From Butyrivibrio sp. M55 (GTDB lineage: Bacteria > Bacillota > Clostridia > Lachnospirales > Lachnospiraceae): a DNA stretch of 64,000 bases. The DNA lies in contig NZ_FPCD01000003.1 of NCBI RefSeq assembly GCF_900116865.1, positions 296,049 to 360,048 of the forward strand, written 5' to 3'. Numbering within the stretch: the first letter of the stretch is position 1; every line of letters begins with the position of its first letter. Position numbers and translations under genes: made by a program. Positions 1-9,566 of the stretch are shown here, one piece after another. A model generated the notes under the pieces. It did no database searches. It was not told where the DNA came from and was given only the letters and a program-made list of their open reading frames with translations.

Positions 1-2
1 AA

Positions 3-872
3 AAATGGGAATATAAACATTTTAAGAATCCAATTTGTGACTCAGGAGTATTTGCGGCATTTGATGGAGGATTATTGGTTGGGATGAACGTTTTTTCTCC
101 GTGCAAATATACTGATGGAAAAAACGAATATCGAGTTGTCCAATCATGCGAAAGTGCGGTTAATCCTTCTTATAGAAGATTGGGGATATGGAATAATATA
201 CTTGATATTGCTGAAGAATATTATTCTAAGCAAGGATATGATTACATGATTGGATTTCCTAATCCTCAAAACTCATTTCATGGATTTATAAAAAGGGGAT
301 GGAATAGTGAAAATGAATTTTTTAGGTTTATTAGAATAATTAATCCAGTAAATAGTTTTAAACATTTTTTTACCGATGTAAGTAAAGAAAAAATAATAAA
401 GGACCTAGCACATTCAAATGATGAAATATTTGAGATATCAAAAAGCATGGTAGATAGTTCAATTGGAGGGATGGTTCCCGTAATGAATCAAGATTTTTAT
501 AAGTGGAAATATGCAAAATTTGGGCATAGAGCTTATCATATATATGAAGATAAGAGATGCTTGGGAATTGTATTCGTTAAAGTGGAAATAAAGTATAAGC
601 ATGTTTTTGCGGTTATTGAAGGTTCGGTGCCTATATGTAAAGGTATTAAGAATGAGGAGTTGACTGATTTATTTATAAAGAAAAATAAAAGTTTATTTGA
701 TGTTTGTATTGTTTGGAAAAATAGGGAACAGATGGCTAGTAGAAAGCTTGGAGAAATACGGTATAAAACTAGTTTTATGCCTTTTATAGTAAAGAAAATA
801 GGAACACTAGGGGAAAACATAAGGTGGAATCCAATGTTTATTGAATATGATGGCAGCATAGAAATAGATTAA
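3..872 (+). CDS. GNAT-family N-acetyltransferase, 5'-truncated by window edge
   Basis: The reading frame is open to the left edge (first full codon at base 3), so the start lies outside the window. The TTG at 75 has no ribosome site and is unlikely to be the start. The typical acetyl-CoA-binding segment of GNAT enzymes (NPSYRRLGIW, bases 162-191) is present, followed by a helix and a beta strand of the usual pattern. A WKY motif occurs near both ends, as in acetyltransferases found in polysaccharide clusters. It probably acetylates a sugar or sugar nucleotide used for the surface polysaccharide, judged from its position 29 bases before a Wzx-type flippase. The substrate cannot be read from the sequence. 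The DNA is clearly more AT-rich than the genes after base 2700, which fits the variable part of a capsule or exopolysaccharide locus. Confidence 0.75.
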   Translation, partial: KWEYKHFKNPICDSGVFAAFDGGLLVGMNVFSPCKYTDGKNEYRVVQSCESAVNPSYRRLGIWNNILDIAEEYYSKQGYDYMIGFPNPQNSFHGFIKRGWNSENEFFRFIRIINPVNSFKHFFTDVSKEKIIKDLAHSNDEIFEISKSMVDSSIGGMVPVMNQDFYKWKYAKFGHRAYHIYEDKRCLGIVFVKVEIKYKHVFAVIEGSVPICKGIKNEELTDLFIKKNKSLFDVCIVWKNREQMASRKLGEIRYKTSFMPFIVKKIGTLGENIRWNPMFIEYDGSIEID

Positions 873-901
873 AAAATAGGAAAAGTTTTTGAGGAGAATC
901 T

Positions 902-2425
902 GTGTTATATAGAAGACATAGCTTGAAAATAGGAGTTATCATATCATACTTATGGGTTGCGGTTAGAGTAATTGTTAATTTGATAAGCATTCCTTTTTAT
1001 ATAAAATTATTGGGAAAAGGAGAATATGGATTATATCAAATAGTGGGGTCTTTTTTTTCATATATTAATGCGTTTGAAGTTAGTATTTCGGCGGGAGTGA
1101 TGAGGTTTTATTGTAAAGCTTTGGCACGGAAAAATATAGTAGAGCAAGAAAATGTATTAGCTATTTCACGGAAAATATATCGCTTTTTTTCACTGCTTAT
1201 AATTGGGTGCGGGATTTTTTGTGCATATCTTTTTAGAGTGTTTTATAGAGGTTCTTTTAGTGATAGTGAAATAAACGAAGGGAGCAAGATGCTTCTTTTG
1301 CTTTTTTTTAACTTGATAATCTCTGTTTATAATGGAGTATACATAGCAGCTATTAATGGAAATGAGCATTTTATATTTCAAAAAGGTTTGGCATGTATTA
1401 CATTGAGTTTACAACCTATAATAGCCATATTACTCTTAAAAAGATATCCATATGCAATTACTATAATAATAGTTACAATTTTTTTGAATTTGCTAGCGGT
1501 TTTATCAAGGTATGTATATTCAAAAAGGATTTTAAAAATAAAAGTAAAAATGCATTATAAAGACATACAGATGACAAAAAGAATTCTTATTTTTTCGGCA
1601 AGTATATTGTTAGCAAGTATTGCTGATGAAATTTTTTGGAGGGCTGATCAGATAATTCTTGGAAAATTATATAATACAGTGATGGTGGCAGTGTATGCGG
1701 TTGGAGTACAAATATATTCTGTTTATATAAATGTAGGGAGTACTATTTCATATATTTTTTATCCTCGTGTGAGTAAATATTATGCACAAAAAGATGGCAT
1801 AAAAAAAATTAATTCTTTATTTATTAAAACAGGCAGATTTTCTTTTTTCTTATGCTATATGATATTAAGTGGATTCATGATTTTTGGTCAGGAATTTTTA
1901 TTTTATTGGGTAGGGGATGACTTTAAAATGGCTTATGTTTATGCGGTTATAATTATGATTCCTCTTACTGTGGATTTATTGCAAAATCTTGGATTGACGA
2001 TATTACAAGTTATGAATAAATATGCTTTTAGGGCAAGAATGTATTTTGTTTCAGCTGTTGTAAATGTTTTTTTGACAACGGTTTTATCTATATATTTTGC
2101 AGGAATTGGTGCAGCAATTTCTACAGGAATAACAATAGTGTTATCGAGCGGAATAGTTTTAAATGTTTATTATGCCAAAAATGTTGGTTTGAATATTAAA
2201 GAATTTTGGATGAATATTATTAGTGTTTTATTTAAAAGTCTTCCTTTTTCAGTTGGGGTCTATTTTATTAATTCAGTAATAAAAAATGAACAGCATATTT
2301 TGTGGTTTTTTGTAAGACTGTTAATATATGTTGTCCTATATTATATATATATATATTATTTTTGTATGAATAAATATGAGAAGAATTATATTGCTAGAAC
2401 TATTTTTTTAAATAAAAGAATTTAG
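902..2425 (+). CDS. Wzx-type polysaccharide flippase
   Basis: This 507-residue protein is almost entirely hydrophobic, with about 12-14 predicted membrane helices, short loops and the N-terminal pattern of the MATE/MOP superfamily (helix 1 followed by a segment like IPFYIKLLGKGEYGLYQIVGS, here at residues 25-45). Flippases of this type carry lipid-linked repeat units across the cytoplasmic membrane for polymerisation outside. Translation starts at GTG 902, seven bases after a GAGGAG ribosome site. It lies just after the acetyltransferase gene and shares its AT-rich base composition and codon use (many AT-ending codons), unlike the genes from 3528 on, suggesting the two were acquired together. 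Flippase is the best call; the exact polysaccharide is unknown. Confidence 0.85.
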   Translation: MLYRRHSLKIGVIISYLWVAVRVIVNLISIPFYIKLLGKGEYGLYQIVGSFFSYINAFEVSISAGVMRFYCKALARKNIVEQENVLAISRKIYRFFSLLIIGCGIFCAYLFRVFYRGSFSDSEINEGSKMLLLLFFNLIISVYNGVYIAAINGNEHFIFQKGLACITLSLQPIIAILLLKRYPYAITIIIVTIFLNLLAVLSRYVYSKRILKIKVKMHYKDIQMTKRILIFSASILLASIADEIFWRADQIILGKLYNTVMVAVYAVGVQIYSVYINVGSTISYIFYPRVSKYYAQKDGIKKINSLFIKTGRFSFFLCYMILSGFMIFGQEFLFYWVGDDFKMAYVYAVIIMIPLTVDLLQNLGLTILQVMNKYAFRARMYFVSAVVNVFLTTVLSIYFAGIGAAISTGITIVLSSGIVLNVYYAKNVGLNIKEFWMNIISVLFKSLPFSVGVYFINSVIKNEQHILWFFVRLLIYVVLYYIYIYYFCMNKYEKNYIARTIFLNKRI

Positions 2426-2623
2426 TAATAGGTGTTAAAAATTCTCTAGGTACACTATAAACGCAAGTTATAGTAGCACATTTATCAACAACGTTCTGCA
2501 GTCAAGAGTTATTAAATTTAAAACGATTATAGAGATATCCAGATATAGTGGTTTAGTTCCGTTATTATTTTATTCTTTTTTAATAAAAAAAATTATATAC
2601 GGTTTATTGATAGTATATTTTTG
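2426..2623. other. AT-rich intergenic stretch without a gene
   Basis: No convincing reading frame, hairpin terminator or RNA gene is visible between the flippase stop and the promoter at 2624. It marks the boundary between the AT-rich genes on the left and the more ordinary base composition on the right. Confidence 0.5.
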
Positions 2624-2632
2624 TGTTATAAT
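2624..2632 (+). promoter_or_regulatory. Extended -10 promoter for the secreted protein at 2715
   Basis: The bases TGT followed by a perfect TATAAT (2627-2632) form an extended -10 element. A TTTATT 18 bases upstream (2603-2608) is the best, weak, -35 candidate. Transcription would begin near 2639, giving a leader of about 75 bases. Confidence 0.55.
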
Positions 2633-2714
2633 TGTTTTTAGCTTGAAGTATTGGTTTGCATAATTTCGTAGAAACATTCAAAAAAGAATGATTTATGAAG
2701 GGAGACATAGTGTT

Positions 2715-3446
2715 ATGAATACTAAGTTGGTAAGAAAGATTCTAGCAGTAACTATGACGGCAACAATGCTTATTATGCCACTTACTGTAGGGGCTACGGA
2801 TTCGGCAAGTGCACCTGCGTCAGGTTCGTCTAGTTCCGGCAGCTCATCGAAAGCTACAACGGTAAGTGCAGCAGAAGCTTCTAAGGCTTCTTCATCAAAG
2901 GATTCATCTAGCAGTAATGATTCTTCGAGTAATGATGATGCTTCAACCGCTCAGGTTACTACAACCAGTCAGGTTGCTGTTGGCGGAGCTGTGATTAAGA
3001 ATGAGCTTCCGGGTGCTTTCTTCGTTGCTCCTTCTTCTCCGATTGCCGGAATCGCAATTAGAGAGGGCGTTGGAGCAATTAAGTCCAAAGCAGGTTTTGC
3101 AGGCAATGAGACACCTTTTGTAAGAGCATATACAGTTGAGCGTAAATCCAGCCCTGCCGTTTATGCAAGTTTCGATGCTGCGGCTGCTACAGTTGGCGGA
3201 ACAGTTGTAGGCGGTATCAACGTTGACCTTGGTAAGCTCACAGGTGGCAAGTTCACATCTCTTCCTGATGGAGTAACTGTTCCTGTAACAATCGGAATCA
3301 AGAATTTTGATCCCAACAAGACATACTTTATCGTAAGAGTTGCTCCCGGTGGAGCTATTCAGATTATCCCTGTGACAGTTGAGAATGGCAGAGCTACATT
3401 CGAAATTACAGGTGGACTTGCAGGATATGGACTGCTCGTAAAATAA
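2715..3446 (+). CDS. Secreted Ser/Ala-rich protein of unknown function
   Basis: A 243-residue protein with a classical signal peptide (residues 1 to about 27, cleavage after VGA), a low-complexity linker of Ser, Ala, Asp, Lys and Thr (about 30-90), and a C-terminal part of about 150 residues rich in Gly, Val and beta-strand patterns. The ATG at 2715 is chosen because it follows a GAAGGGAG ribosome site; the in-frame ATG at 2688 has none. No LPXTG anchor or membrane helix is seen at the C-terminus, so it is probably released or bound to the wall by its folded domain. It has its own promoter and terminator inside the polysaccharide locus. The folded domain was not recognised. Confidence 0.8.
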   Translation: MNTKLVRKILAVTMTATMLIMPLTVGATDSASAPASGSSSSGSSSKATTVSAAEASKASSSKDSSSSNDSSSNDDASTAQVTTTSQVAVGGAVIKNELPGAFFVAPSSPIAGIAIREGVGAIKSKAGFAGNETPFVRAYTVERKSSPAVYASFDAAAATVGGTVVGGINVDLGKLTGGKFTSLPDGVTVPVTIGIKNFDPNKTYFIVRVAPGGAIQIIPVTVENGRATFEITGGLAGYGLLVK

Positions 3447-3465
3447 CAGGAAATATAACTATTTG

Positions 3466-3507
3466 GCGGGGAAATGACTCTTATGAGCCATTTCCCGCTA
3501 TTTATTT
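3466..3507 (+). terminator. Rho-independent terminator after the secreted protein
   Basis: A GC-rich stem with arms at 3466-3480 and 3485-3498, one bulged G and one mismatch, with the loop TTAT and a T-rich tail (TATTTATTT). Confidence 0.7.
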
Positions 3508-3527
3508 ACCGGTAAGTTGGGGGACGT

Positions 3528-5276
3528 ATGGGTAAAGAAGAGAATAGGCATGATAGTATCCTTGTGGCGGTGGTTATTGTTCTGGTACTTGTTTGTCTGT
3601 GTATGTACGGTATTCAGGGAATATTCGGTTTTTCTCTTTTTCCTGATGAATTTGGCTACTGGGCAAGTGCTGCGGGATTCCTTGGATATAATTTTAGCGA
3701 AGTGTGTTCTATCAGTTCTTTTTATTCATTTGGATATTCTCTGATTCTTATTCCTGTTTTGAAGTTATTCTCAGATTCAATAATTGCATATAGGGCGGCG
3801 GTGGTAGTTAATCTTTTACTGCAGATTACTTCTTTTTTTATTCTGTGCAGAATTGCAAAAAAAATTTTTGCGGATAATACTAAGCTTTTGCAGATTATTT
3901 TGGCAGGAATGACAGTACTGTATTCACCGTGGGTATTTTATACACAGATGACTATGACAGAGGGGCTTCTTTTCTTCTGTTACACAGCTGTTGTGTACTT
4001 TATGATTCTTTATATTGAGAAGCCTTCAATCACAAGGGGAGTTATAACGGCACTTTCTTCAATCTATATCTACTCAGTTCATATGAGAGCTGTAGGGATA
4101 CTTGTAGCGGTTGGGATAACAATGCTGGTCGTCGCATTTATAGGGATTAAGAGGTCAGATAATAGCGTGTTGCCAGCTACAGTTTTTGCAGCGATTGTAC
4201 TGCTTATTGGCTTCATCATCTGTCTTACTATAAAGGATAATGTCATAGATAAGTTATATTCAAGTGGAATAGAGGATCAAACATATATTAATGATTATTC
4301 GAGACAATTTTCTACGTTACATGAGCTTTGTACGCTTTTAGGAATCGGAAGATTTTTCGCAAGCATGATTGGAAAAATCCTATACCTTGGATGTGCAACT
4401 TTCGGAACTGCATATATTGGAATATATTCGCTGATCAGAAGGATGGTGAAAAAAGATTTAAAAGCTTTTTTTATTCTTACAGCATCATTCATGCAGTTCG
4501 TGGTAATGTGCATTTTTCTGATGCACAGTGCGGATCGTATTAATAATAGATTTGACCTTTTTCTACACGGAAGATATTTTGAGTTTGTAGTGCCCATTTT
4601 GGCAATGATTGGAGTATATGAGTTATTAACGAGAGATAACTATTTCAGAAAACTTGTTATCGCAGCCGGTATCATTATGGCAAGTGGCATTGCGTCCATT
4701 GTTATAGTTTCAGTTAATGAAGTAGGGATGAATGATCCGCATGTAATGATGATGATAGGGATGAGTTATTTTCTTAATAGAGATGATTTTCATCCGATTC
4801 GCGTAATTGTTTTAAGTACAGTTTTTACAATTATAATTATCGGTGCAATTCTTATAGGAATATATTTTTACAAAAAGAAGGGGAATGCCATTAATATCTG
4901 TATTGCGTATTTGCTTCTGATAGGACTTGCCTATCACGCCTGCAATCATCTCATATATATATGCCAGTCGTATATTTATGGAGATATTCAGGTCGCGGAT
5001 GAAATAACAAATTTACGCAATAACGGGCATAATGGTGATATAATACTGTTATATGAGGGCGGGCTTGAGTATATAGATACCGTCCAGATGAGACTGCGAG
5101 ATGAGCATATACATGTTGTATATGTTGATGATAGCTTTGATATAAGTGATATTTCTAAGGATAGTATGGTTTTGGTGGATTTTGAAAGTGGGTTAAAGGA
5201 CAAGCTTTCAAGTATCTACGAAAAATATTGGGAGTCAGGACATTTTGATTTGTACTACAACATTTCAGAGAGGTGA
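3528..5276 (+). CDS. GT-C-type membrane glycosyltransferase-like protein
   Basis: A 582-residue polytopic membrane protein with about 11-13 hydrophobic segments and a soluble tail from about residue 490. The first long outside loop carries FPDEFGYW (residues 38-45); an acidic pair (here D40-E41) at this place is the hallmark of GT-C glycosyltransferases, which transfer sugars from polyprenyl-phosphate donors on the outer face of the membrane. The GT2 gene that follows after 4 bases is of the kind that makes such donors, which supports the call. The ATG at 3528 follows a GGGGGA ribosome site. No known family name can be given with certainty; it may also be an uncharacterised oligosaccharyl or ornithine-type membrane protein. 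Confidence 0.65.
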   Translation: MGKEENRHDSILVAVVIVLVLVCLCMYGIQGIFGFSLFPDEFGYWASAAGFLGYNFSEVCSISSFYSFGYSLILIPVLKLFSDSIIAYRAAVVVNLLLQITSFFILCRIAKKIFADNTKLLQIILAGMTVLYSPWVFYTQMTMTEGLLFFCYTAVVYFMILYIEKPSITRGVITALSSIYIYSVHMRAVGILVAVGITMLVVAFIGIKRSDNSVLPATVFAAIVLLIGFIICLTIKDNVIDKLYSSGIEDQTYINDYSRQFSTLHELCTLLGIGRFFASMIGKILYLGCATFGTAYIGIYSLIRRMVKKDLKAFFILTASFMQFVVMCIFLMHSADRINNRFDLFLHGRYFEFVVPILAMIGVYELLTRDNYFRKLVIAAGIIMASGIASIVIVSVNEVGMNDPHVMMMIGMSYFLNRDDFHPIRVIVLSTVFTIIIIGAILIGIYFYKKKGNAINICIAYLLLIGLAYHACNHLIYICQSYIYGDIQVADEITNLRNNGHNGDIILLYEGGLEYIDTVQMRLRDEHIHVVYVDDSFDISDISKDSMVLVDFESGLKDKLSSIYEKYWESGHFDLYYNISER

Positions 5277-5280
5277 ACTG

Positions 5281-6282
5281 ATGAAGCTAATAATCCAGAT
5301 ACCATGTTATAACGAAGCAGAGACGTTGGAAGTCGCATTAAATGATCTTCCGACACATATTGACGGAATTGATGAGATAGAGTATCTCATCATCAATGAC
5401 GGAAGCCGGGATAATACTGTGGAAGTCGCCAAGAGATGGGGAGTTGACCATATAGTCAACTTCAAACAAAATCAGGGACTTGCCAAGGGGTTTATTGCCG
5501 GACTTGACGGATGTCTTAGATGCGGTGCAGATATTATTGTTAATACTGACGCCGACGATCAGTATAAGGGCGCGGATATTGAGAAAATCGTGCGACCTAT
5601 CTTAAACGGAGAAGCGGATATGGTAATAGGTGCAAGGCCTATAGATGAGACCGAGCATTTTTCGTATATCAAGAAGAAACTTCAGCATTTGGGAAGCTGG
5701 TCTGTAAGGCGGGCTTCCAATACAAACGTTCCCGATGCGCCGAGCGGATTCAGGGCATTTTCCAGAGAAGCTGCTATGAAGCTCAATGTAGTAAATGATT
5801 ATACATATACACTTGAGACCATTGTGCAGGCGGGAAGAGAGAATATCCCTATGATGAGTGTTCCGATAAGGACTAATGCGGAACTGCGTCCTTCAAGACT
5901 TTTTAAGAGTATGTGGGGATATGTCAAGAAATCTATACTTACTATCTTACGGGCATATGTTATGTATAAGCCGCTTAAGGCTTTTACGCTTATAAGTCTG
6001 CCTTTTATTTTCATTGGAATGGGAATTGGAATAAGGTTTTTGTATTATGTTTCGGTAGGACGAAGCGGAGGACATATCCAGTCTCTGATACTGGGATGTA
6101 CGTTGATAATCATAGGATTTCTCATTTTTGTAATCGGTATATTGGCTGATACGATTGCATCTAACAGGCGTATCCTTCAGGATGTTCAGTTTCATGTTAA
6201 GAGTATTGAGTACGGTCGTGAACCACGAATGGAAGCACCGTTATTTACAGAAGAGAGAGAGGTTCTAAAGAGGATAAAATGA
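5281..6282 (+). CDS. GT2 glycosyltransferase, polyprenyl-phosphate sugar synthase type
   Basis: A 333-residue protein with an N-terminal GT-A fold: PCYNEAETL (8-16), the DGS motif (40-42) and the metal-binding acidic motif TDADD (89-93). Two hydrophobic helices follow in the last third (about 225-290). This layout is that of dolichyl/undecaprenyl-phosphate mannose or glucose synthases, which load a sugar from a nucleotide donor onto the lipid carrier. ATG 5281 is the start, preceded by GAGAGGTGA; the in-frame ATG at 5245 lies inside the previous gene and has no ribosome site. It sits 4 bases after the GT-C gene and overlaps the next gene by ATGA, so the genes are translated together. Confidence 0.88.
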   Translation: MKLIIQIPCYNEAETLEVALNDLPTHIDGIDEIEYLIINDGSRDNTVEVAKRWGVDHIVNFKQNQGLAKGFIAGLDGCLRCGADIIVNTDADDQYKGADIEKIVRPILNGEADMVIGARPIDETEHFSYIKKKLQHLGSWSVRRASNTNVPDAPSGFRAFSREAAMKLNVVNDYTYTLETIVQAGRENIPMMSVPIRTNAELRPSRLFKSMWGYVKKSILTILRAYVMYKPLKAFTLISLPFIFIGMGIGIRFLYYVSVGRSGGHIQSLILGCTLIIIGFLIFVIGILADTIASNRRILQDVQFHVKSIEYGREPRMEAPLFTEEREVLKRIK

Positions 6283-6806
6283 GTATGCGAATGACTTTTT
6301 TTAAAAGTATGCGAATTGTAATAGCATTTATGATATTGGTAAGTATCTTTTCTTTTACAGAATTTGTGGCGCATGCATCTGAACAGCTGACAGGTGAGAT
6401 GCAGTCTGTTTCTGTAAATACCGATGCATATGATTCAAAGAGCACTACGGGCAAGAAGGTTACGGTAAGTGCCGGTAGTACGGTGCTGGTAGTTGGAGAA
6501 GAGGCTGGATGGGTGCATATAGTATATAAAGGTGACGAATTATATATTAAGAAGGATAATAGCAGTAACCTTGTAGAATTACAAAACAGTGAGACAGCGC
6601 AGGAATTACAGGAACAGGCTCAGATTGACAAGGCGTGGACGGAGTCATATGTTGCTCAGATGAAGGCTGTAAGGAATGCCAGAATTTGGAGGACGATCAT
6701 TATTCTCTTGATTGTTTCTGTGACATCATATGTTATTTTCAGTGGAATAAGACGTAATGCAGAAGCATCCAAGGAAAAGGCAAGCGAGACGAATGCGAAT
6801 GGATAA
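6279..6806 (+). CDS. Membrane-anchored SH3-like domain protein
   Basis: A 175-residue protein with a signal peptide (cleavage after about residue 33), a bacterial SH3-like domain (about 43-98: strands around VSVNTDAYDSKSTTGKKV and a GWVHI strand), a coiled-coil-like Gln/Glu stretch (100-130), one membrane helix (about 140-158) and a short basic tail. SH3b domains of this type usually bind cell-wall peptides. Its place between polysaccharide glycosyltransferase and polymerase-like genes suggests it helps position the machinery at the wall, but this is inference. The start overlaps the previous stop as ATGA. Confidence 0.7.
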   Translation: MSMRMTFFKSMRIVIAFMILVSIFSFTEFVAHASEQLTGEMQSVSVNTDAYDSKSTTGKKVTVSAGSTVLVVGEEAGWVHIVYKGDELYIKKDNSSNLVELQNSETAQELQEQAQIDKAWTESYVAQMKAVRNARIWRTIIILLIVSVTSYVIFSGIRRNAEASKEKASETNANG

Positions 6807-8214
6807 GACGCTGACAGAAAAACTAAGAAAAGTCAAAGAAAAGTTATCAGACAAAGAGTTTAGAAAAAAGGTGAGCATTGCGATAAATCCGGAGCCTATA
6901 GATGGCTCGGATTATCTGGTCGATTATATGGCTCGAGTGCTGTTATTCTTGTTTCCGTTATATATGTATGAAGCTGATGTTATCAAATTTATGGGGGTAT
7001 CTGTGAAGGATATCCTTTTTGGAGTTGTGGTAGCGATAATGTCACTGTGGTGTGGCAGGAAGTTTATTAAAAAAGGAAGCTTAAAGGGGCGCTTACATGG
7101 GGAGAAAAGGCTTATTATTATCGGGGCTTTTGTGCTTGTTCTTATTTGCTTTATCGTACAGCCCATAATGGACGGGGGAGAAGTTTCGCGTACATATTAC
7201 TACATGCTCATGTTTTTAGTGCCTTTTTGTATGTATTATATTAAGCCTGTCGGAAAGTATTATCTGCAGATTTTACTGGCTTCATATACATTGATTTTTT
7301 TGAGTATATACAGGTATGTTTTCACAGGTGCGGCTACGATAATCGGAGCTGAAGTTCTGCTGGATAATAGTGGCAGAAATATCCCTGCGTTATTGCTTAT
7401 ATGTGCGGTAAGTGCATTTTTGTATGTTTCTGAGGATGATGCGCAGAAACAGAAAGTATATCTTGTTTATTCTGTATTGGGATTTATTCTTTTGTTTTTA
7501 TATGGCGATATGTTGGCGTTTATGACAATGTTGATGTTTATATTATTTCTACAGTTTATCAGGCGCCCGATTCAGAGTTTCATTAAGCGGAATATGATAA
7601 TTCTTTTTGTATATGCGTTTTGTGCTTCAAATGCACCGCTTCTGTCATATTTTGAGGCAAAGGGAATTACTAAGACGTTTGATCTTGAGTATAGCATATA
7701 TATTGATATATTGATTGCTGTGGCGGGACTTGCCGTTACAAGCTACTGGGATAGGATTCCGAAGGAATACGATGAGGATCATACGGTACTTGTAAGATTC
7801 TCTAAATGGTACAGAAGGTCAATCCTTTTGGTTCTGATAGCAATATGTATAGCATTTACATATGGGACAAGGGTAGGAAGTATTTCGAGTCTCGCAGGCG
7901 GAAAGGCTATATCGGGCTTTTTTACAAGTATTATAAATTCTGCAAATAGTGCAACAGGTGAGTTGTGGAATATATTGATGATTTATGGAGCATTTGGGCT
8001 TATAGTCGTTCTGGCACTTGGTGCAGTTGCTGTTAATGAGCTTATAAACAATTGGAAAAGCCCGGTTTGTACTGAGGTGGACAAAGGGTATATCTTACTT
8101 GCACTATTATTTATTTTCCAAGGGATTATTTATCCGTTTTCGGGTTCGGCTTTGCCTGAGTTTTTGGTTTTTTTTGGACTGGCAATTACTTGCCGTAAGA
8201 AAATGATTGTCTGA
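6793..8214 (+). CDS. Polytopic membrane protein, likely polysaccharide polymerase
   Basis: About 473 residues with a basic N-terminal segment of about 60 residues and some 11-12 hydrophobic helices. A large outer loop holds SGRNIPALL. The size, topology and place between glycosyltransferases and UDP-glucose dehydrogenase fit a Wzy-like polymerase or O-antigen-ligase relative, but no diagnostic motif was recognised. The start is uncertain: ATG 6793 and ATG 6799 both lie after AAGGAAAAGG, while an earlier in-frame ATG (6757) would overlap the preceding gene by 50 bases. The overlap at 6793 is 14 bases. Confidence 0.6.
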   Translation: MRMDKTLTEKLRKVKEKLSDKEFRKKVSIAINPEPIDGSDYLVDYMARVLLFLFPLYMYEADVIKFMGVSVKDILFGVVVAIMSLWCGRKFIKKGSLKGRLHGEKRLIIIGAFVLVLICFIVQPIMDGGEVSRTYYYMLMFLVPFCMYYIKPVGKYYLQILLASYTLIFLSIYRYVFTGAATIIGAEVLLDNSGRNIPALLLICAVSAFLYVSEDDAQKQKVYLVYSVLGFILLFLYGDMLAFMTMLMFILFLQFIRRPIQSFIKRNMIILFVYAFCASNAPLLSYFEAKGITKTFDLEYSIYIDILIAVAGLAVTSYWDRIPKEYDEDHTVLVRFSKWYRRSILLVLIAICIAFTYGTRVGSISSLAGGKAISGFFTSIINSANSATGELWNILMIYGAFGLIVVLALGAVAVNELINNWKSPVCTEVDKGYILLALLFIFQGIIYPFSGSALPEFLVFFGLAITCRKKMIV

Positions 8215-8249
8215 TTATAATGATGAAATCATTGCAAGGAGGAAGTTTC

Positions 8250-9494
8250 ATGTCTGAGAAGAAAAATATTGCTGTTGCCGGAGCAGGATATGTGGGCATG
8301 AGTATAGCAACGCTTCTTTCACAGAATAATCATGTGATTATAACGGACGTCCTTCCCGGGAAGGTAAAAGCTATAAATGAAGGGATATCGCCGGTTCGGG
8401 ATGAGTATATAGAAAAGTTTCTTGCAAAGAGAAATCTTGATCTTACCGCAACAACGAATGCAATAGATGCATATAAGGATGCTGATTATGTGGTTATCGC
8501 AGCGCCGACCAATTATGACAGTAAGCGGGATTATTTTGATACTTCTTCGGTAGAGTCAATTATAGCGGAAGTGATGGAAATCAATCCCGATGCGGTTATT
8601 GTAATAAAGTCTACTGTTCCTGTCGGTTTTACTTTGAGAATAAAGAGACGAAAACATATTTCAAATATATTGTTTAGTCCTGAGTTTCTTAGAGAGTCTA
8701 AGGCTCTTTATGACAATCTGTATCCGAGCAGGATAATCGTTGGTACAGACAAAGAGGATTCGGTGCTTGTTGATAAGGCACATGAATTTGCGGATCTTTT
8801 GAAAGATGGTGCCGAAAGTAAAGATGTAGAGATTATTATAATGCAATATACGGAGGCAGAAGCGGTTAAATTATTTACCAATACTTATCTGGCTCTTAGG
8901 GTGTCATATTTTAATGAGCTTGATACATATGCTGAACTTAAGGGGCTTGATACGGGAGCGATAATACATGGCGTGTGCTCCGATCCGAGAGTTGGAGATT
9001 TTTATAATAATCCTTCTTTTGGATACGGCGGTTATTGTTTGCCGAAGGATACCAAGCAGCTTCTTGCCAATTATGGTGATGTTCCGCAGAATATGATCGA
9101 AGCAATTGTTGAGAGTAACAGGACAAGGAAGGATTTTATTGCTGACAGGATCCTTGATATGGCGGGAGCATACAGCGCCAACGATGAGTGGAACAAGGAG
9201 AAAGAAAAAGAGATTATTGTAGGGGTATTCAGGCTTACAATGAAAACCGGTTCCGATAACTTCCGCCACAGTTCAATTCAGGGCGTAATGAAGAGAATCA
9301 AGGCAAAGAATGTGAAAATAATAATTTATGAGCCTTCACTTAAAGACGGCGAGACTTTTTTTGGAAATGAAGTAGTCAATAATCTTGATAAATTTAAAAA
9401 GATGAGTAAAGCGATAATTGCGAACAGATATGATTCATGTCTGGATGATGTTATGAATAAGGTATATACAAGGGATATTTATAAGAGAGATTAA
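8250..9494 (+). CDS. ugd: UDP-glucose 6-dehydrogenase
   Basis: A 414-residue member of the UDP-glucose/GDP-mannose dehydrogenase family, oxidising UDP-glucose to UDP-glucuronate with NAD. It has the Rossmann motif GAGYVG (11-16), the central NAD/substrate region and the catalytic Cys263 in [11 protein letters not shown]. The C-terminal UDP-binding domain is present. Length is normal for the short bacterial form. The start ATG 8250 follows AAGGAGG; the in-frame ATG at 8220 is upstream of that ribosome site. It is the last gene of the polysaccharide run and supplies an acidic sugar precursor. Confidence 0.93.
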   Translation: MSEKKNIAVAGAGYVGMSIATLLSQNNHVIITDVLPGKVKAINEGISPVRDEYIEKFLAKRNLDLTATTNAIDAYKDADYVVIAAPTNYDSKRDYFDTSSVESIIAEVMEINPDAVIVIKSTVPVGFTLRIKRRKHISNILFSPEFLRESKALYDNLYPSRIIVGTDKEDSVLVDKAHEFADLLKDGAESKDVEIIIMQYTEAEAVKLFTNTYLALRVSYFNELDTYAELKGLDTGAIIHGVCSDPRVGDFYNNPSFGYGGYCLPKDTKQLLANYGDVPQNMIEAIVESNRTRKDFIADRILDMAGAYSANDEWNKEKEKEIIVGVFRLTMKTGSDNFRHSSIQGVMKRIKAKNVKIIIYEPSLKDGETFFGNEVVNNLDKFKKMSKAIIANRYDSCLDDVMNKVYTRDIYKRD

Positions 9495-9536
9495 GAGCTA
9501 TAATTACCTCCTTTATGCACACTTGTTTACAAAATA

Positions 9537-9545
9537 TGGTATACT
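9537..9545 (+). promoter_or_regulatory. Extended -10 promoter for the 9567-13268 operon
   Basis: TGG followed by TATACT (9540-9545) makes an extended -10 element 22 bases before the kinase start. The -35 region (about 9516-9521, TGCACA) is weak. A ribosome site AGGGGG precedes ATG 9567. Confidence 0.55.
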
Positions 9546-9566
9546 AAAAATAAGTAGGGGGTTATT

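Noticed and set aside
2688..2714. Earlier ATG start for the secreted protein
   Set aside because: No ribosome site; it would add nine residues before the signal peptide, whose proper start is at 2715.
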